From Aquilaria yunnanensis (lineage: Eukaryota; Streptophyta; Magnoliopsida; Malvales; Thymelaeaceae), in NCBI GenBank assembly GCA_039654915.1, contig CM077596.1, forward strand, positions 77,687,751-77,751,750: DNA of 64,000 nt, in the 5' to 3' direction. The first letter of the stretch is position 1. Every line of letters begins with the position of its first letter. The translations under genes were made by a program, and so were the position numbers. Under the pieces are notes generated by a model that made no database searches, was not told the DNA's origin, and saw only the letters and a list, made by a program, of their open reading frames with translations. Shown piece after piece: positions 23,400 through 32,161 of this stretch.

Positions 23400-23880
23400 A
23401 TCAAATTTGCTCACGAGTAGTATTAAAAGACCATTCTTCCACACCACTTAAATTTAACTTTTCTCAAACCGAACATCCTCATTCAGTTAAAAGACTATCA
23501 TTGTGAATCATGTTTCTACCTTGTTTAATACTGCTCACGAATAGTATTAAAAGACCCTTCTCCCACACCACTTAAACTTAACTTTCCTCAGACTGAACAT
23601 CCTCATTCAGTTAAAAGATTATCATTGTGAATCATGCTTCTACCTTATTTAATATTGCTCACGAGTAGTATTAAAAGACCCTTCTTTCACACCACTGAAA
23701 CTTAACTTTACTCAGACCTAATATTTACCTCTTAATATCATTCTCATTCAGCTAAAAGACTGCCACAAAAAAAAAAAACATTCAAACTTAACTTTCCTCA
23801 CACCTAACATTTACCTCTCGATATCATCCTCATTCAGTTAAAAGGCTATTATTGTGAATCATGTTTCTACCTTATTGCCT
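23400..23880 (+). repeat. Tandem repeat, ~120-bp unit
   Basis: Three to four units share 'acgagtagtattaaaagacc', 'cacaccact' and 'catcctcattcagttaaaag'. The last unit is disrupted by an A-run near 23770. Non-coding. Confidence 0.8.
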
Positions 23881-24859
23881 TGCACAGTTTATGTCTTCGA
23901 GTTGGAAAGGGAAGAATGACAGGACATTTTAATTGAAAACAAAGACCGTAAATTACTTTGTCAAGCTTTGAAAATTGATGAAAGTTTTTCTTTAAGGCCA
24001 AACCATTATTCATTAATGTATGTAGACTTAAAAGTAAGGAGATAGCTTGAGTCTTTCTTTAATAAGATGTGGTTCTTGTAAGAGAAATTTACGATCAAGT
24101 GCCATCACAAAGGTCTAGAAATCCTCAACCTTCTGTTAAATCAAAGGCGAGATGATATCTCTTTTCACATAAACACCATAATCAAGGGGGCAAAGTAGTC
24201 TCTACTAAGCGCAAGAAAAGTACTGCCAAGAAAGAAGCTCAATAGACAAGGGGGCAAGTCTTATGGATCAGAACCTGAGTCTAAGGAAGAGCAATCATTC
24301 GGACTGTAACATGGGGGTAAACAAGTGTCCGCACGGCCAGAAGAAAATGGGCAAAGCAGACATTGAAAGTAAAGCCTTTGATGGTATCAAATCCATGACA
24401 ATGGATGAGTACCCGAAAGAGATATAAATTATGAGGCGGGCCAACTTTAAAGAAATTGAGGCCAAAATTCAAGAACAAGTCAAAGAAAGGGGATTTTGAA
24501 AAGAGTTGGGCTTTTGAGGCAGTGAACAAAAGCTGGAAAGCATAAAGAGATTCAATGATAGTCCAAGAAGGCAATTATAAAGAGGATCCAGTAAAGCAAA
24601 GATATGAAGAACTAGATCAATCCAAAAAAAATAAAAAATAAAAAAATAAATATAAATAAAAAAAAAAAACCATCAATTACACATGCTTTGCATTCATGCA
24701 TTTCACATCATGCATGCATGATTTTTACACGATAGGAATCAAATGGGAAACACATCCACCGCACCGTTACAGCAGTATAAGCTGAGATCTCAATAATATC
24801 AGCTCTTACCAATCTATCACTGGATACACAGCTAATATGCAGGACCAACCCGCATCAGG

Positions 24860-25200
24860 AATTCAAGGATAAGGTAGACAATATGTCAAAAGCCTGGCAA
24901 TTGATTCAATAATCGAGACTACACCTGGAAGGACAGGATTGACATCAGCTAGTAGTATCCAAAATAAGAGATAGCTATAGCCAAGGATAAGGCAGATATC
25001 AAAAAGGATAAAGTAGACAATATTGTCAAAAGCTTGGCAATTGATTCAATAATCGAGGCTACACCTGAAAGGACAGGATTGATGCCAGCTTAGCAGCATC
25101 CAAGATAAGAGATAGCTGTGGTCAAAGATAAGGCAGACATCAAGAAATATTGTCGTTGAAACTTTGTCAAAAGCGGACAATGGATTCAATAATCGAGGAC
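24860..25200 (+). repeat. Tandem repeat, ~145-bp unit
   Basis: Two to three units share 'gacaatattgtcaaaagc', 'attcaataatcgag' and 'ggacaggattga'. The last unit is partial and ends shortly before the first zinc-finger gene. Confidence 0.8.
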
Positions 25201-25363
25201 TGGATCAACGGATAAAAAAAAAAAATATCTATCAAAATGAAGTAGGATCTACTTTTCCGGTTAAACGGCGGATACGGTACTCCGTGACTCTCAAGTCGGT
25301 TCTCTCAGTTGCCCATAATAACTGATTCCTTCACCCCTTCTTTCTTTTACTTCCTCCTAGAAA

Positions 25364-25912
25364 ATGGATCCTACTTTTTCCGCCTTGCGAAAGTATTTCC
25401 CTTCTCTCCCAATGAACATCCTCAAAAAGATCTACCAAGTTCGCTGTGAACGATTAAGAGTTCTGATGCACAAAGGAATCCCTGAAGATGTGCGGTGGTT
25501 AATCGAAGCCAAGGTTCGTCTAGCAGGTGAAATCCCAGAGGCATTTGTGTCTCACATGCCTGGTATAGGCAAAAGCTCTTATGCCAAAAAGCGAAGAGCG
25601 AAAAGGTTACAAGTCTGCCATAAATGTGGACGGTGGACTTGTAATACTAAATGTCGTTCTTTAGGGATGATCTCTGATAATCGAGAAGATAAAATACGAT
25701 TCATTAAGAATGGCTTGAGTAAAGACTCGTTGGATGATATCCAATTGACTCTTGAGACGCATTCTTGTGGATCTGTGCAACGTGAACTACTTGGTTTGTG
25801 GAGCATTTTTCATGAAGAACGAGAACGATACAGTCCCGGGAATCTGACGTTAAACGACCCTATTTGTCAGCTTGTAAGGAAACTGGATGGGAAGCAAATC
25901 CTTGACTCATAG
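25364..25912 (+). CDS. Cargo zinc-finger protein, copy 1 (carlavirus-type nucleic-acid-binding-like)
   Basis: A 182-residue intronless open frame. The N-terminal ~65 residues are helical and basic. The core is a Gly-Ser-Tyr-Ala start followed by a basic run (KKRRAKRL, about 75-82) and four cysteines spaced CxxC-x4-C-x3-C (C85, C88, C93, C97), then RSLGMISDNREDKIRFIKNG. This order of basic run, Cys cluster and FI-NG tail resembles the cysteine-rich nucleic-acid-binding proteins of carlaviruses and relatives, some of which are reported to act in RNA silencing suppression or as transcription factors. The resemblance is in pattern; I could not align it by computer, and the ~100-residue flanking parts are unlike those small proteins. 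Predicted nuclear or RNA-binding. Unlike copies 2 and 3 it lacks an obvious TATA box just upstream. The function in the element is unknown. Confidence 0.8.
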   Translation: MDPTFSALRKYFPSLPMNILKKIYQVRCERLRVLMHKGIPEDVRWLIEAKVRLAGEIPEAFVSHMPGIGKSSYAKKRRAKRLQVCHKCGRWTCNTKCRSLGMISDNREDKIRFIKNGLSKDSLDDIQLTLETHSCGSVQRELLGLWSIFHEERERYSPGNLTLNDPICQLVRKLDGKQILDS

Positions 25913-25939
25913 AAGCCATTAATCCCGTTACTGGACGTA

Positions 25940-26090
25940 AAACCAGTGGAAGATGTGAGCCACAGTCACAATCACTGTACATACAATTTATCATATTTAA
26001 AATTTTCCATTTTTCTTTTAATAATGTATTTGCTCCCGTAAGTGTAATCGACACGTTATCCATTTCATCGCTATAAATGCATGTTCTTCC
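25940..26090 (+). promoter_or_regulatory. Promoter module upstream of cargo copy 2
   Basis: After copy 1 comes a block with 'cacagtcacaatcactgta', 'aaaattttccatttttc' and 'ataatgtatttgctcc', then 'gtaagtgtaatcgacac' and a TATA box (ctataaatgc, about 26071). Related blocks precede copy 3 and the LOG gene. The spacing of TATA to the copy 2 start codon (about 85 bp) suits a plant Pol II promoter. Inferred from conservation among the modules. Confidence 0.6.
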
Positions 26091-26158
26091 AGTCGGTTAT
26101 CTAAGTTTCCTTCAATAACTAATTCCTTTCCATCATCTCTCAAATTCTTCTCTCATCA

Positions 26159-26707
26159 ATGGATTCTACTCTTTCAGCACTGCGAAAATACTTTCCTTCC
26201 CTTCCAATAAAAGTCCTTAAAAAGATCTACCTTGCTAGATGTGAAAGAATCAGAGTTTTTACACGCAAAGGCATTCCCGATAATGTGCAGTGGATAATTG
26301 AAGCTAAGGTCCGTCTGGCGGGTGAAGTTCCAGATGCATTTATGCCCCGCATGCCCGGTTTAGGTAAAAGCCGTTATGCCAAAAGGCGAAGAGCAAAGAG
26401 ACTAGGCGTGTGTTATAAATGTGGGCGATGGAATTGTAATACTAAATGTCGCTCTTTAGGATACATCTCCACAAATCGTGAAGATAAAAGAAAATTCATT
26501 AAGAATGGCCTGCGTAATGAATCTCTGGAGGATATCCGGGGGACTCTTGAAGCGCATTCTTGCGGATTTGTGCAATATGAAATTATCGATTTATGGATAA
26601 CTTTCTGTAAAGAACAAGACCGTTACAGTCTTGGGAATCTGACTTTAAACGATCCTGTTTGCCAGTTTGTAAGAAAACTGGATGAGAAGCGAATCCCCGA
26701 TTCATAG
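26159..26707 (+). CDS. Cargo zinc-finger protein, copy 2
   Basis: 182 residues, the same length as copy 1 with no gaps, and about 70% identical by eye. The basic run (KRRRAKRL) and all four cysteines (CYKCGRWNCNTKC) are kept, as are the RSLG and FIKNGL segments and the C-terminal GNLTLNDP block. Substitutions are spread along the protein while the core motifs hold, which suggests selection on the product. It has its own upstream promoter module with a TATA box. The family resemblance and uncertainties are as for copy 1. Confidence 0.8.
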   Translation: MDSTLSALRKYFPSLPIKVLKKIYLARCERIRVFTRKGIPDNVQWIIEAKVRLAGEVPDAFMPRMPGLGKSRYAKRRRAKRLGVCYKCGRWNCNTKCRSLGYISTNREDKRKFIKNGLRNESLEDIRGTLEAHSCGFVQYEIIDLWITFCKEQDRYSLGNLTLNDPVCQFVRKLDEKRIPDS

Positions 26708-26729
26708 ATGGCATTAAAGTCATTAATGG

Positions 26730-26900
26730 ACATAAATCGGTAGAAGATGAGAACGACAGTCATGATTGCTGTACATTTAAGTTGTCATTTGTCTTTTCTT
26801 TTGACAACAATGTACTAGCTTCTGTAAGTGTAATAAACGCTTCATCCTTTCATCACTATAAATATATGTTCTTCCTTCAGGATATGGTACTCCATAACTC
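26730..26900 (+). promoter_or_regulatory. Promoter module upstream of cargo copy 3
   Basis: It repeats the module before copy 2: a 'gtcatgattgctgtaca' block, 'gtaagtgtaataaacgc', then a TATA box (actataaatata, about 26856). Related to it by sequence, diverged at scattered positions. Confidence 0.6.
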
Positions 26901-26960
26901 TCAAAATCATTTATTTACGTTTCCTACAATCACTAATTTCCTTCTATGCCTCCTTCATCA

Positions 26961-27512
26961 ATGGAGTCTTCTCTTTCCACCCTACGAAAATATTTCTCTT
27001 CTTTCCCAATAAATGTTCTTAAAAAGGTTTATCAAGCTAGATGTGAACGATTCCGACTATTTATGCACAAAGGCATTCCTGATAATGTGCGATGGCTAAT
27101 CGAAGCTAAAGTTCGTTTGGCTGGTGAAGTTCCAGATGCGTTCTTTCCCCGTATGCCCGGCTTTGGTAAAAGCGCTTATGCCAAAAAAAGAAGAGCAAAG
27201 AGGATATGCGTTTGTCATAATCGTGGATGGTGGATTTGCGGCAATAAATGTCGTTCTCCAGGAGTGATCACCAGAAATCGTAATGATAGAATAAGATTCA
27301 TTAAGAATGGCTTGCGTAAGGAATCTCTAGAAGATATTTGAGAGGTTCTTGAAGCGCATTCTTGCGGAATAGTGCAATTTGAGGTTGTTGGATTATGGAC
27401 AATTTTCCAAAAAAAAAATGAGATCGTTACAGTCTTGGGAATCTGACCCAAAATGACCCTGTTTGCCAGTTTGTGAGAAAGCTAAGATGAGATGCAAATC
27501 ACCGATTCATAG
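26961..27512 (+). pseudogene. Cargo zinc-finger protein, copy 3, broken
   Basis: The reading frame follows copies 1 and 2 from the Met aligned with theirs, then meets a TGA at 27339-27341 about two thirds of the way. An A-run near 27410-27418 then shifts the frame for the rest. The second cysteine of the zinc-binding set is replaced by arginine (CHNRGWW), so the finger would fail even in the part still readable. The remnant of the C-terminal block is visible to about 27512. It is the most decayed of the three copies. Confidence 0.85.
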
Positions 27513-27539
27513 AAAGCATTGAAGCCATTACTGGACGCA

Positions 27540-27990
27540 AAGCCAGTGGAAGACGAGGATCAAAGTCACGATTACTGTACGTGCTAGCTGTCGCTTTTGA
27601 AATTTTCCTCCCCTTTTGGTAATAATGTATTCACTACTGACGTGAACCAAAGTCACGATTACTGTACATGCTAGCTGTCACTTTTGAAATTATCCTCCCA
27701 ATAATGTACCCACTCCTGACATGAGATACAGTTATGATTACTGTATATAGCTGCCACTTTTTAAAATTTTCCTTCTCTTCCAACAATCATGTACCTACTC
27801 CTGACGTAAGTTATAGTAGTGACTACTGTACATGCTAGCAGCTATTTTGAAAATTTTCCTCCTCTTTTAACGATAGTGTACCCATACCTGACCAAAGTCA
27901 TACTCGTGACTACTGTGAATAGCTGGCAATAATGTATCCATTCTTGAAAATAAAATTATTGCCTTATCTCTTCATCTCTATAAATATATC
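27540..27990 (+). promoter_or_regulatory. Amplified promoter/enhancer array and TATA box upstream of LOG
   Basis: Five imperfect units of about 80-95 bp, each with a 'tgactactgtacatgctagc'-type block, a 'tttgaaattttcctcc' block and an 'aatgtacccactcctgac' block, are related to the single modules before copies 2 and 3. TGACG motifs occur at 27638 (tgacgtg) and 27802 (tgacgtaag); the latter resembles the as-1 type element of strong plant promoters. A TATA box (ctataaatata) lies at 27978-27988. The start codon at 28019 is only about 40 bp from TATA, so the leader would be very short. Confidence 0.6.
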
Positions 27991-28018
27991 CTCTTTTCTC
28001 ATAAGGGTAAGGATAGGA

Positions 28019-28648
28019 ATGGAGAAAACCCCAACTCGTAAATCCCGAAGTATTTGTGTATTTTCTGGGGCTTTTCCTGGAAAAGATGAAGAGTATTTAA
28101 AGGCAGCCAACCATTTGGGTAGAGTATTAGCTGAGCGAAAAATACATTTAGTTTATGGAGGAGGTAGTGTCGGATTAATGGGAGGTGTAGCATCAGCAGC
28201 ATCTTTAGGAGGAAGTCAAGTTTTGGGCATCATCCCTGGACCTTTGAAATTTGTTTCCGGGGGCACGATTGGAGAAGAATTAGTGGTTAAAAATTTGCAA
28301 GAGCGTGTGTTACAAATGCTTTTAAATGCTGATGCTTTTATCGCTCTACCAGGTGGTTTTGGCACATTGGGAGAAGTCTTTCAAATTGCTTCCATGGCCC
28401 AACTTAATTTGCATAAGAAACCCATTGGGCTTTTAAATGTTAACAATTTCTTTACAGGTCTGATAGCTTTTATGGATTATGCTATGCAGAAGAATTTCAT
28501 ATCAAGAGTGGCACGGCGAATTATAATATCCGCAACAACTGCTGAAGAATTGCTAGATAAAATACAAGCTTTTGTTCCTGAACCAGATCCAGCAATGATT
28601 CAGATAGACTGGACACGACAGTCTTTTCCGACTAGTTCACTCCAATAA
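28019..28648 (+). CDS. LOG-type cytokinin riboside 5'-monophosphate phosphoribohydrolase
   Basis: 209 residues, the usual LOG length. LOG enzymes release active cytokinin bases from their ribotides in one step. Visible signatures are RSICVFSGAFPG (about 10-21), the nucleotide-binding YGGGSVGLMGG (46-56), the arginine in LQERVLQM (R96), which aligns with the catalytic arginine of the usual HQRK segment, and the hallmark PGGFGTLGE (111-119) with its catalytic glutamate. ARRIIISA and a C-terminal segment follow. I chose the Met at 28019 because it sits just before the conserved N-terminus; an in-frame upstream Met (27932) would lie before the TATA box. Plant LOG genes normally have several introns; this one has none, which suggests capture from an mRNA or an intronless source. 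It lies inside the LTR element, downstream of the zinc-finger copies. Confidence 0.93.
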   Translation: MEKTPTRKSRSICVFSGAFPGKDEEYLKAANHLGRVLAERKIHLVYGGGSVGLMGGVASAASLGGSQVLGIIPGPLKFVSGGTIGEELVVKNLQERVLQMLLNADAFIALPGGFGTLGEVFQIASMAQLNLHKKPIGLLNVNNFFTGLIAFMDYAMQKNFISRVARRIIISATTAEELLDKIQAFVPEPDPAMIQIDWTRQSFPTSSLQ

Positions 28649-29160
28649 TGGTCCTCTACTCACCCTGTTGAAGTATTGTGGAAGAAAGAAGCGATCTGAT
28701 CCGTTTTTCTTGTCCTTTCGTTTTAATTATCAGCATTTTCTTTCGTATTTCAGTTTTTCTTTTCAGGGAATTTTGTTATCTTATAAGATAGTTTCGTCCA
28801 TGCTGATATTAAAACCATGAGACAATGCCTTTAGGTTGGAATGGCTGAGTAAAGAGTAATTTTTGTTACTCTTGAGACGCATCCTATTAGGTCTACTAGG
28901 CATAACATTTTGGGGTAGTTAAGCTTTAACCTTATTTGGATGACATATCTCACAAGGGAATCTATATTTACTGAAGGAAATATTAGATTAACCTTGGATA
29001 TTGATTCCAAACATCCGTTCCCTTTACATAATTTGTCAGTGTTATTGTCGTCATCAAGATTCACTCGTTTTATCGAAGCCTAATTCTTTGCACTCGCCTA
29101 TTATGAAAATTCACACTTTCAAAGAAAATTATTCCAATTTCAATTACTTTCATATAAATT
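28649..29160 (+). other. 3' side of LOG, no gene seen
   Basis: AT-rich DNA with short open frames of no recognisable content. It presumably holds the LOG 3' UTR and polyadenylation signals. Confidence 0.45.
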
Positions 29161-29164
29161 TCGC

Positions 29165-31800
29165 TCGAGGTCATAAGGAAAGCTCCTTAGCCTCAAAATT
29201 AATTTTCATCATCGAGGTTTTAAGGATGGAACCTTTGCCTCGAAAACAATCAATTATCAATCCGAGGTTTTAAGGATGGAACCTTTGCCTCGAACTCAAT
29301 CAATCGTCGAGGTTTTAAGGATGGAACCTTTACCTCGACATCAATTAATCAATCCGGGGTTTTAAGGATGGAACCTTTGCCTCGAGAAAACAATCAATTC
29401 GAGGTTTTAAGGATGGAACCTTTGCCTCGAAAACAATCAATTCGAGGTTTTAAGGATGGAACCTTAGCCTCAAAAACAATCAATTTTCATCAATCCGAGG
29501 TTTTAAGGATGGAACCTTTGCCTTGAGATCAATCAATCAATTCGAGGTTTTAAGGATGGAACCTTTGCCTCGAAAACAATCAATTTTCATCGTCGAGGTT
29601 TTAAGGATGGAACCTTTACCTCGACATCAATTAATCAATCCGGGGTTTTAAGGATGGAACCTTTGCCTCGACATCAATCAATCAATTCGAGGTTTTAAGG
29701 ATGGAACCTTTGCCTCGAGATCAATCAATCGTTGAGGTTTTAAGGATGGAACCTTTGCCTCGACATCAATCAATCAATCCGAGGTTTTAAGGATGGAACC
29801 TTTCCCTCGAGATCAATCAATCAATTCGAGGTTTTAAGGATGGAACCTTTGCCTCGACATCAATCAATCAATCCGGGGTTTTAAGGATGGAACCTTTACC
29901 TCGAGATCAATCAATCAATTCGAGGTTTTAAGGATGGAACCTTTGCCTCGACATCAATCAATCAATCCGAGGTTTTAAGGATGAAACCTTTGCCTCGAGA
30001 TCAATCAATCAATTCGAGGTTTTAAGCATGGAACCTTTGCCTCGAAATCAATTAATCAATCCGGGGTTTTAAGGATGGAACCTTTGCCTCGACATCAATC
30101 AATCAATTCGAGGTTTTAAGGATGGAACCTTTGCCTCAAAATCAATCAATCGTTGAGGTTTTAAGGATGGAACCTTTGCCTCGACATCAATCAATCAATC
30201 CGAGGTTTTAAGGATGGAACCTTTTCCTCGAGATCAATCAATCAATTCGAGGTTTTAAGGATGGAACCTTTGCCTCGACATCAATCAATCAATCCGGGGT
30301 TTTAAGGATGGAACCTTTACCTCGAGATCAATCAATCAATTCGAGGTTTTAAGGATGGAACCTTTGCCTCGACATCAATCAATCAATCCGAGGTTTTAAG
30401 GATGGAACCTTTGCCTCGAGATCAATCAATCAATTCGAGGTTTTAAGGATGGAACCTTTGCCTCGACATCAATCAATCAATCCGGGGTTTTAAGGATGGA
30501 ACCTTTACCTCGAGATCAATCAATCAATTCGAGGTTTTAAGGATGGAACCTTTGCCTCGAAATCAATCAATCGTTGAGGTTTTAAGGATGGAACCTTTGC
30601 CTCGACATCAATCAATCAATCCGAGGTTTTAAGGATGGAACCTTTTCCTCGAAAACAATCAATTTTCATCGTCGAGGTTTTAAGGATGGAACCTTTACCT
30701 CGACATCAATTAATCAATCCGGGGTTTTAAGGATGGAACCTTTGTCTCGACATCAATCAATCAATTCGAGGTTTTAAGGATGGAACCTTTGCCTCGAGAT
30801 CAATCAATCGTTGAGGTTTTAAGGATGGAACCTTTGCCTCGACATCAATCAATCAATCCGAGGTTTTAAGGATGAAACCTTTGCCTCAAAAACAATCAAT
30901 TTTCATCATCGGGGTTTTAAGGATGAAACCTTTGCCTCGAAAACAATCAATTTTCATCATCGGGGTTTTAAGGATGGAACCTTTGCCTCGAAAATAATCA
31001 ATTTTCATCATCGGGGTTTTAAGGATGGAACCTTTGCCTCGAAAACAATCAATTTTCATCATCGGGGTTTTAAGGATGGAACATTTGCCTCGAAAATAAT
31101 CAATTTTCATCATCAAGGTTTTAAGGATGGAACCTTTGCCTCGAAAACAATCAATCAATTCGAGGCTTTAAGGATGGAACCTTTACCTCGACATCAATCA
31201 ATCAATTCGAGGTTTTAAGGATGGAACCTTTGCCTCGACATCAATCAATCAATCCGGGGTTTTAAGGATGGAACCTTTGCCTCGAGATCAATCAATCAAT
31301 CCGGGGTTTTAAGGATGGAACCTTTGCCTCGAGATCAATTATCAATCCGAGGTTTTAAGGATGGAACCTTTGCCTCGACATCAATCAATCAATTCGAGGT
31401 TTTAAGGATGGAACCTTTGCCTCGAGATCAATCAATCAATCCGAGGTTTTAAGGATAGAACCTTTGCCTCGAGATCAATCAATCAATCCGGGGTTTTAAG
31501 GATGGAACCTTTGCCTCGAGATCAATCAATCAATCCGAGGTTTTAAGGATAGAACCTTTGCCTCGAGATCAATCAATCAATCCGGGGTTTTAAGGATGGA
31601 ACCTTTGCCTCGAGATCAATTATCAATCCGAGGTTTTAAGGATGGAACCTTTGCCTCGACATCAATCAATCAATTCAAGGTTTTAAGGATGGAACCTTTG
31701 CCTCGACATCAATCAATCAATCCGGGGTTTTAAGGATGGAACCTTTGCCTCGAGATCAATCAATCAATCCGAGGTTTTAAGGATGGAACCTTTGCCTCGA
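29165..31800 (+). repeat. Hairpin-forming minisatellite
   Basis: Several dozen tandem units, mostly 36-50 bp. The constant part is cgaggttttaaggatggaac followed by ctttgcctcg; the variable spacers are catcaatcaatcaatt, gatcaatcaatcaatc and aacaatcaattttcatc. The constant part has inverted ends (cgagg and cctcg) with an inner aggtt/aacct pair, so every unit can fold. Higher-order blocks of alternating spacer types recur, suggesting multi-unit duplications. Open frames across the array are by-products of the period. Confidence 0.95.
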
Positions 31801-31802
31801 AA

Positions 31803-32060
31803 ACAAATAATCAATCAATCAGTCCATCTTACAACGATAGGAGCTTTCCTATCGTTAGAGGTTCTAAGGACATTTCCTTAACCTAAAACAAACAATCAAT
31901 CCATCAGTCCATCTTACAACGATAGGAGCTTTCCTATCGTTAGAGGTTCTAAGGACCTTTCCTTAGCCTCAAACAAATAATCAATCAATCAGTCCATCTT
32001 ACAACAATAGGAGCTTTCCTATCGTTAGAGGTTTTAAGGACCTTTCCTTAAACCTTACTG
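31803..32060 (+). repeat. Three ~85-bp units with a strong hairpin
   Basis: Each unit contains aacgatagga-gctt-tcctatcgtt, a 10-bp stem with a 4-base loop (one mismatch in the third unit), then a 'gaggttctaaggac...ccttagcctc' part that mirrors the layout of the preceding minisatellite. Units start near 31803, 31886 and 31972. Confidence 0.9.
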
Positions 32061-32148
32061 TTTGGGCGGCGAGAACATTCTCAATGCCTACCTAAGCCGG
32101 ACGAAATTTGGTAACGACTTTGCATACATCATGTCCCATGAAGCATGC

Positions 32149-32160
32149 AAAGGGGGGCAG
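32149..32160 (+). other. Polypurine tract
   Basis: The sequence aaaggggggcag lies directly before the 3' LTR, where plus-strand cDNA synthesis starts in LTR retrotransposons. Confidence 0.85.
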
Positions 32161-32161
32161 C

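Larger units (their letters stand above)
22230..25363 (+). other. Retrotransposon spacer where pol would lie, filled with imperfect tandem duplications
   Basis: No reverse transcriptase, protease or integrase motif in any frame. Three repeat blocks are visible: a duplication of about 155 bp (22805-23115), three to four units of about 120 bp (23400-23880) with 'ctcacgagtagtattaaaag', and two to three units of about 145 bp (24860-25200) with 'attcaataatcgag'. The minus-strand open frame at 24281-24574 has no known domain. Long A-runs near 23140-23220 and 24625-24670 separate the blocks. Confidence 0.7.

Noticed and set aside
22230..25363. Search for pol remnants
   Set aside because: I found no reverse transcriptase, RNase H or integrase motif in any frame, only tandem duplications.
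27932..28018. In-frame upstream extension of the LOG gene
   Set aside because: It lies across the TATA box and encodes hydrophobic text unlike LOG; the Met at 28019 fits the family.
30886..31158. 90-codon minus-strand frame with repeated 'KIDCFRGKGSILKTPM'
   Set aside because: It is only the translation of the minisatellite period.
29165..31800. Regular short repeats with palindromic ends, superficially like a CRISPR array
   Set aside because: The spacers are themselves repeated and low complexity, the DNA is plant nuclear and lies inside an LTR retrotransposon, and no cas genes are near. It is a minisatellite.
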